A stretch of 64,000 bases of DNA from Piezodorus guildinii. Lineage: Eukaryota > Arthropoda > Insecta > Hemiptera > Pentatomidae. The position numbers and the translations under genes are program-made. Location of the stretch: the NCBI GenBank assembly GCA_023052935.1, contig CM041292.1, forward strand, positions 90,751,169-90,815,168, given 5' to 3'. The number at the start of each line of letters is the position of its first letter. The first letter of the stretch is position 1. Shown here piece after piece: positions 58,129-64,000 of the stretch. The notes below the pieces were generated by a model. The model searched no databases. It was not told the DNA's origin and saw nothing but the letters and a program-made list of their open reading frames with translations.

Positions 58129-58339
58129 TGTAATTGTTCATATGTTGTGTGAATTTTTGAGCTTGGTGGACGCACTGAAAGAAGAAATCGTCTTTCAGCT
58201 TCTCTTTGGTAGGTGTACATAGATCGACAACCTTGACGTTGAGCAGTTGAACTCTCCTTAACAATATTCTTATCCTCTCATTAATCGGGATGAAGTTAAT
58301 AACTGATTTCCTTACGACTGGGCTGAATGCAAATCCAGT
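58129..58339 (-). pseudogene. RTE/BovB-like endonuclease fragment
   Basis: Reading the minus strand from 58339 gives TGFAFSPVVRKSVINFIPIN, ERIRILLRRVQLLNVKVVDL, CTPTKEKLKDDFFF and HMNNY. This is the GTGF, FTPINERI-LR, IINVYAPTE-K...KD-FY core of APE endonucleases in RTE/BovB-like LINEs. Further down, after a frame change, DAKIRREPQFKSIT resembles the block after GDFNAKIGRE. The N-terminal WN motif and the RT are not recognisable. Distinct from the 5.0-kb element, whose endonuclease has different residues at these sites. Confidence 0.7.
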
Positions 58340-58614
58340 GCTTACATTTCTGGTGTCTCCTCTTTCTAGAATTGTGTTTGACCATCAACGATCTGACCGT
58401 CTTACCTCTTTTATGAATGTTATGAATATGTAGAATTTTTTTCATTCGCTACTGTTTGGATGACTCCTATTCTGTAAAAACTAACAATAAGCAATATTGA
58501 GAAGTCGCTCACCTTCCTATGGCTTTCAAAGTCTGGACCACGTGAGGGTGGAATCGACGTTGTATTATAGTAGGGCAATCTTACCCAGTGAATCCTAATT
58601 AATGATTGATTTTT

Positions 58615-58700
58615 TTATTTTTTCCGTAACTGGGATTCGAAACCACAATCTTTGGGTTTGTAGGCTATTGATTATTCGTTTGGCCATTACGGGCACTATA
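58615..58700 (-). repeat. Possible tRNA-derived SINE head
   Basis: On the minus strand CGTAATGGCCAAACGAATAA (A-box-like) is followed 30 bases later by GTGGTTTCGAATCCCAGTTA (good B box). I cannot match the body to SINE-1, SINE-2 or SINE-3, and no complete tRNA cloverleaf forms. Confidence 0.35.
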
Positions 58701-58704
58701 TATG

Positions 58705-59750
58705 TTTATATTGTTTTTATTGGATTTTATTGTTATATTGTCCCCCGGGTATGTGAGACCCGTCAGCCAAATGGTGGCCACTCACAAATTTGGCGCAGGG
58801 AGTGATGACCCTACACTATAAAATGCATCGAGAAACATGAGTGTAATCTTCCAGGAGGCCCAGGGCACGGTCTGTCGCGCCACTGGAATCTTGGATAAGA
58901 TATTATTCCAGAAAATACATTTAGAATTGCATACGTTTTAGGTCAGCTTCACGGCTGAAAACATTGGTTGGAAAAATCAATCTAACTCTGGAAATTTCGT
59001 AGATATCAAATAAAATTAACAACAAGATAAGGGTATGCTTTATATTTTCCGTCCTCACAATTCGTTACCTAATTGGTTAAGAAAGTGGTTAACACCAATG
59101 AGGTAATGAGTTGTGTGGAAAAAATATATAAAGTATATCCTTATCGTTTTGTTATTTTTTGTTTTCATTTGATATAAACAAAATTGCTAGAATTAGAGAG
59201 ATTTAACATATATTTTCAACCGCTAAGCTTACTTTAAAAAGGCTACAACACAAAATGTATTCGCCAGAAAAATATATTTATCTACGGATTTTTATTCAGG
59301 AAAATATACAGAATAACTGGTAAAAAAATCATGAAAATCCAAAATGTTGAGGCTCAATTGATGAAAATTGGACGCTTATAAATGGATTGACTCAAATAGA
59401 TTGAATAAATCTTACATAGGACCGAATAAGAATTTGGTTGATATCTTAGTATAGATTTGAGTTATATTCTACAGAGGTTAGTATTAATTATAATCTAATA
59501 AAGGCAAATATTCAAACTTGTTATCAAAATGCAGAAGACCAACATATAATCCTACTACTACACTTATAATGATTATTTGGGGATGTAATAAGTTAATTAT
59601 AACATTTTGAACTTAAAAAAAACAAAAAAACATTCTTAAGTACAAACAGAAATTTAATCGCGATTTTTTTAATATTAAAACGAAGTGCACATATTCATGA
59701 TTACGAATGATAGGGTGGAAGAGAAAATATACTTTGTGGGATCTACTTTG
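58705..59750. other. Interval without recognised genes
   Basis: Only a mixed-composition patch at 58740-58890, perhaps SINE-body related. The rest is AT-rich. Confidence 0.4.
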
Positions 59751-59754
59751 TTAA

Positions 59755-60378
59755 GTTTAAATAGAAACATGTGTTTTATTAATTTATTATCTATGACAAT
59801 CAGTTTGTTTTATCGGCTTTTCACAACCCTTCGTTAACATTCAGAATTTTGTGAATATGCTAGTATTTCTTCTAAAATATTTATTTTTCCAACGGTATAT
59901 CATACATTTCTGATTTAATGTGAAAAAACAAACAAATATCACATAACAAAAAATATGTTTGAACTTTTTTCCCTAAGTTGTTTACCAAATTCGCTCAATT
60001 TTCATATTCAGCCGTTATTTATCAATTCTAATTAGACGATATCAAAATCGTAACAGCCGTTTTTGAGAAAATCGTAAAAGGGTTCAAAATGCGTGATATA
60101 AAGTGGCTCTTACCAGTTAGCTGATTTCCATGAAAAAGTTCCTGTAACATCACGGGTGTATAGTAGTTTCAGTTTTATAAGACTTTACGTTTTTGCGCTG
60201 GACATACCACAAACATACGGACACACGGACACACAAACGTTTTTGCGGGACTTGGTCATTTGGACTCAGGGGAGCCTAAAACGTGTATTTCCGTTGAGAA
60301 CTGGAATTCGAAAATGTTCCCGTTCGCAATACTTTTCCTTAGTATATATTTCATATATAGGCAAGAGAAAGTAAAACT
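59755..60378 (+). repeat. R1 repeat, copy f (head missing)
   Basis: Begins at the ACATGTGTTTTATT block, then TTTTTCCAACGGTATATCAT, ATCACGGGTGTATAG, a degenerate CA-type stretch (60205-60238), GCGGGACTTGGTCATTTGG, CGTGTATTTCCGTTGAGAAC, and ends GAGAAAGTAAAAC. The first 130 bases of R1 are absent. Confidence 0.7.
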
Positions 60379-60385
60379 TAATAAA

Positions 60386-60524
60386 AAATCTGGAGCGGGG
60401 AAACACGACTTTCACTTACCGCCGTTGTTAAAATCGATTAAAGAATTTTCAGTTATAAAAATTAGTAAAACTAATAAAGAATTAATTAAATTGATATTTC
60501 ATACATAGATAAGCGAAAGTAAAA
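60386..60524 (+). repeat. R1 mini-copy g (both ends, middle deleted)
   Basis: Has the head (TCTGGAGCGGGGAAACACGA, ACTTTCACTTACCGCC) and the tail (TTTCATACATAGATAAGCGA, AAGTAAAAAC) in only 139 bp. It lies 8 bases after copy f in the same orientation, giving a head-to-tail pair. Confidence 0.7.
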
Positions 60525-60600
60525 ACTATTGATAATAATTCAAACATAAACATAAAAACAACAATACAATAGTGAAGACACAGGCGACTGTTATCATAAT

Positions 60601-60645
60601 CGCTCGGTTAAACTCGGCGGTTCCGAGTTCACCCGATCGAGCGTG
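60601..60645. repeat. GC-rich imperfect palindrome upstream of a promoter-like patch
   Basis: CGCTCGGTTAAACTCGG faces CCGAGTTCACCCGATCGAGC around a short centre. It lies about 240 bp upstream of the TATA-like site at 60876 and is unusually GC-rich for this window. Confidence 0.5.
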
Positions 60646-60875
60646 ACGACGCTGCCTCACTCGCAGCCTACAAAAATATGTATGTGGTGCGCCAAAAAAA
60701 GTTTACACTCCAAAAAAGTTTATCTAAATGAATATAAAAATGTAGGTCATGAATGATTAATAGACTGAGAGGAGACACCGGAGGCGAAAGATGAACCAGG
60801 ATGAGGCAAGAAGCGGAGGAAGTAGAGCCCTGAGGCGCGACTCGGTGTTACATAAAAACTGGGCGGTGGCCGAAT

Positions 60876-60883
60876 TATATAAA
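60876..60883 (+). promoter_or_regulatory. TATA box of a candidate gene promoter
   Basis: TATATAAA is embedded in a GC-rich patch (60780-61020), with GAGGGCGGCCCTAGG just after it and a probable start region around 60905-60925. The following 100 bp (C/T-rich, no ATG) looks like a 5' UTR exon. No coding sequence follows within the window that I can attach. A candidate only. Confidence 0.4.
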
Positions 60884-61039
60884 GAGGGCGGCCCTAGGTC
60901 AAAGTTCCCAGCCCTCCTTTTGCTTTCACTGCTCGCCTTCTCTCCAAACCCGCTCTAATTGACTGCGCCTTAGTGACCGCTCCGGCTCCGAGCTGCCTCT
61001 CCGCTAGTCCCGTTTCTTCTGTCATATACGGTTAGGCCT

Positions 61040-61600
61040 TTATGCAATGAAAAATCTTTAGTAGAATTAATAGAGTTATGTAAGATATCGTAAAATCTCT
61101 CGATCAATGAGCTGCTTTAAGATGAGACGATCAATATCAGAAAGGTTATCAAGCGAGATCTTTCCCGGTTCTGATAAATAAACATTAAGAAACTATGGTA
61201 TTTCCGTTTATTTACGTTGATATCAAATAGTTATGCTGTTATGAAAATATATCTTTTAGGTTTCTAAATATCCTTGAGTCACTACTAACCTAATCTAACC
61301 AGAGGAAATATTTTCGGAACGTCAAAATGTAATTTTTTGGGACCGCCACATCTGCCCAGCCTGGATTCAGATAGACGTCTTTTGACTCTTGAGGTCATAT
61401 TCGCTTAGCCATTACTGGTACTCAGTACTGATGCCTTTTTGATATTATTGGATCTAGAGCTTGTGTAGCCTAGGTTGATAAAATAAGTAGCTTCTTGTAT
61501 GACATTATATTTAGTTTCTCTACCATCGATTGTTTGGGCGTTAAGGCATAAAACTCTAGTGCCATCATCGCCTGAATGTAATAAGTATATTATCTCTATA
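61040..61600. other. Interval downstream of the promoter-like patch
   Basis: No coding exon recognised. It would be intron 1 if the promoter is real. Confidence 0.35.
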
Positions 61601-61604
61601 GGAA

Positions 61605-61891
61605 AACGTCTAGTGCGGGCAGCACACGACTTTCACTTACCTCCACTTTTAAAATAAATTTAAAAAACTATTAAATATACTTCAATTTGAAAAATATTCT
61701 AAGTTGATTTCAATAAAGCGTGTATTCATTTTCGTTGGAAACGTATGATTTCGGTTAAATATTAAAACTATATTAAATTGTTAATCAGTAATACATATAT
61801 TCCCTATTTGCCACTTTATATTATATATCACAACTTTGTGTATAAGGTAATGTTTTTTTTCTAAAATCTTTAGCTTTCCAACGCTATATCA
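61605..61891 (+). repeat. R1 repeat, copy h, left part
   Basis: Head GTCTAGTGCGGGCAGCACAC and GACTTTCACTTACCTCC, then CTTTAGCTTTCCAACGCTAT ATCA. It breaks at the TA where the mariner starts and continues at 62768. Confidence 0.8.
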
Positions 61892-61893
61892 TA

Positions 61894-62765
61894 TTGGGTT
61901 GTGTAACATGAAATGTCCGTTTTCAAGGTAAAGGATTTTTATTAAAAATACGATATGAAAATAAGATAATTTTATTCGAAGTATTTACCTTCTTTTTCTA
62001 CACATTTTTCCCAACGTGACACCAACTTTTTTATCCCCGAACTGAAAAACTCCGAACTTTGAAGTGAAACCAAATCTGAAAACGCACTTTTCACTTGATC
62101 ATCATTTTTAAAAAGTTTTCCTTTGACGAAGTTGTCTAAATTCCTAAACAGGTGGTAATCTGTTGGAGACAAGCCGGGAGAATATGGTGGGTGCGGAAGA
62201 ACTTCTTAGCCCAGTTCTTTCAATTTTTGCACGGTATGTTTTGAAAAATGGGGTCTAGCTGCCGCTCATTGAGATCATGAGGTACCCAGCTTTTTTACTT
62301 TCCCAATACACTTTAAATGTCTGGAAACAGTAGATGCAATTGCATTTAGTTGTGCTGAGATTCCTTTAACTGTTTGGTAGAGGTTTCCTTCTACTGTATG
62401 TTTGAGGACATCGTTGTCTATTACGGACGAAGGTCTTCCTCGAGGCAAGTTTTCCAAGTCGGTATCCCCAGCTGAAAACTTAGCAAACCTACGGCGAATG
62501 GTCCGTTCATTAACACTCCCTTCCCCAAACGCTTTGCAAATATTTCTAGAATATTGCTCGATAATCGCGTGTTTCCATGTTCATATTTTGAGGTATACTA
62601 AAAAGTGGGTAATTGATTGGGAAGCTAATGTTAATACAAAGGTTGAGGATTAGTAACCGTTTACTTTAAATATTTAAACATTTAGAAGAAAACAACAGAG
62701 ACCTGCAAAATCCTTTATGTATTTCAGAAACTATAAAAACGGACATTTCATGTGAAACAATCCAG
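61894..62765 (-). mobile_element. Mariner-family transposon, deletion derivative (copy 2), nested in R1
   Basis: 872 bp bounded by inverted repeats of about 28 bp (TTGGGTTGTGTAACATGAAA at the left) and TA on both sides (61892-61893 and 62766-62767). Removing the element and one TA restores the R1 sequence TATCATACATCTATATTACT, exactly as in the other copies. It lacks the same central segment of transposase as copy 1 but keeps more of the C-terminus. Confidence 0.95.
61972..62584 (-). pseudogene. Mariner transposase remnant (copy 2)
   Basis: Minus-strand order: METRDYRAIF, then a 42-bp loss in the first helix-turn-helix, NERTIRRRFAKFSAGD-like, LPRGRPSSVIDNDVLKHTVE, TVKGISAQLNAIASTVSRHL, then a junction after LNERQLDP that skips about 170 residues including the first two catalytic aspartates, then HTVQKLKELG, SPTDYHLFRNLDNFVKGKL (third Asp of DD34D present) and LVSRWEKCVEKEGKYFE before the stop. 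It cannot catalyse transposition. Confidence 0.9.
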
Positions 62766-62767
62766 TA

Positions 62768-63398
62768 CATCTATATTACTATTCTTATGTTCAAAAACAA
62801 AAAATTGCATTAATAAAATATGTTTGCAGTTTTCTCCTTTAGTCGAATATAGAATTCGTTCAACTAATATATTTACTATTGCTAATGAGGTGATTTGGTT
62901 ATTATTATAGAATCTACAAAATTGAAGGCACTTTAGAGGAAAAAAATATCCGCATTTAAGCCCTGTCAGACTATTACTATCAGTATGGGACCTACGTTAT
63001 ATTAAAGCCCATTAAATTTAACATCGGTAAAGCGAGTTTAATCAAATTTGTCAGAGCATTTTTTGGGAAAATCGTAAAAAGGTGCAAAATGCATGGTATA
63101 AAGTGGCCCTTCTGGTTAGCCGATTTTGATGAAAAAGTTGTAAAAAGTTGTAACACCTCAGGCGTATATTAGTCTTAAATATGAAATTTAAGTTCCGTAC
63201 GACTTTTCGTTTTTGCGCTAGAGTTATCACACACACATACAAACACTGACCTTTTTTGCGGCACTTGGTTATTTGGACTCAGGGAGTATTTCCGTAACGT
63301 GTATTCCCGTTGAAAACTGGAATTCGAAAATTTTTACGATCGCAATACTTTTCCATACTATTGTATATATTTCATATATAGGTAAGTGAAAGTAAAAA
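62768..63398 (+). repeat. R1 repeat, copy h, right part
   Basis: Continues R1 from ATCTATATTACT through AAGGCACTTTAGAGG, ACACCTCAGGCGTATA, a CA tract (63228-63245), GCGGCACTTGGTTATTTGG, ACGATCGCAATACTTTTCC and ends ATAGGTAAGTGAAAGTAAAA. Confidence 0.8.
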
Positions 63399-63399
63399 A

Positions 63400-64000
63400 T
63401 ATATAAATAAATAAAGTGAAGTACATGAATAAAAAAATAATATAAAAAAATAAAAATTTAAATAAAGAACAACAGTTCGAAAAATTGACAAGGATTTTCT
63501 AAATGTTTATTTTAATTAAGACCGTAGATTTTATAATTCAGATTCAGTTGAGTCACAGTTTGTTTAGGTGCAAAGATATCAAGGTATGTCGAATTCAGAG
63601 GGCTTCATTACAATGCTGACTGCACGACTTGGGCTGCAGGCTGGAGTGCGTTGACCGCGAGTGTATGGTCCTTAGTCGGGTCAATGCGTCCTCTTCCCTC
63701 AGACTGTTTCTCAAGAGACTATCGTCTCACATTTTCTACCATCTTTATTCTGATTGTTTTTTTAAAGATCCACTAAGTTCAGACGGGGTTAGGTGGCAGT
63801 TGATCGCCCTAGGAGCGATAGCACTAGAGCACCTGTCTCGCTGATTGGTCCACAAGTTCATAATTTCCATTCGGCTTGAGACCATACGAAGCTCTTCCAG
63901 TAGAATTTAAAGACTGATTTTAGTAGTAATGGTAATGTTTAAGAGATCCAGCGTCATATGAAGAAACCATAGAATTCTTAAATTCCTGAAATGCGGGAGA
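63400..64000. other. Right-end interval, GC-richer open stretch of unknown nature
   Basis: At 63600-63844 a 71-codon frame (VDRECMVLSRVNASSSLRLF, WQLIALGAIALEHLSR) is not AT-driven, but I recognise no domain and see no splice context. It could be a decayed transposon or the edge of a gene. Confidence 0.3.

Overview
This window is nuclear DNA from a eukaryote, almost certainly an arthropod and most likely an insect. It is very AT-rich, has GT-AG introns, and carries mariner transposons, several clades of non-LTR retrotransposons, tRNA-derived SINEs and one gene with the architecture of a secreted insect cuticle-type protein. A hemipteran is possible, but I cannot prove the order from sequence alone. 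I see no bacterial operons, CRISPR arrays, rRNA or canonical single-copy tRNA genes.

Host genes are sparse. (1) At the left, an EGF-like exon (4682-4818) and a Thr-rich terminal exon (12869-13048) are phase-compatible. They may be two exons of one secreted plus-strand gene whose roughly 8-kb intron has collected an RTE-type LINE, a jockey-type relic and a mariner. (2) In the centre is a complete three-exon gene for a secreted Gly-rich/VPVP-repeat protein: TATA box at 34710, a four-codon first exon at 34771-34782, the main exon at 38215-38993 and a 3'-UTR exon at 39475 with AATAAA at 39530. The main exon has a one-base frameshift near 38669. (3) Near the right end, a GC-richer TATA-containing patch (60560-61030) looks like the promoter and non-coding first exon of a gene lying outside the window.

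Nearly everything else is repeats. Non-LTR retrotransposon relics of at least three kinds occur: an almost full-length but broken RTE-like element (5030-8290); jockey-like 5'-truncated copies (15.4, 27.9, 41.2, 43.2 and 49.8 kb) plus isolated endonuclease (23.1 kb), RT-tail (9.5 kb) and RNase H (21.1 kb) pieces; and RTE/CR1-like tails (29.2, 48.2, 52.9 kb) plus a minus-strand endonuclease piece (58.1 kb). Two mariner deletion derivatives (12044-12763 and 61894-62765) share the same internal deletion. Three SINE families are visible.

The dominant unnamed component is an approximately 0.9-kb interspersed repeat called R1 here. It has ACTTTCACTTACC termini, carries an internal CA microsatellite and is present in eight full or partial copies between 32 and 63.4 kb. 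One copy is split exactly at a TA by the second mariner. Further families are R2 (terminal inverted repeats with GAGACGTT), R3 (about 0.75 kb, three copies), several foldback elements, and hammerhead-ribozyme-like CTGANGA...GAAACGTH motifs at 14.05, 14.18 and 45.7 kb. These motifs and R1 are the least explained signals in the window.
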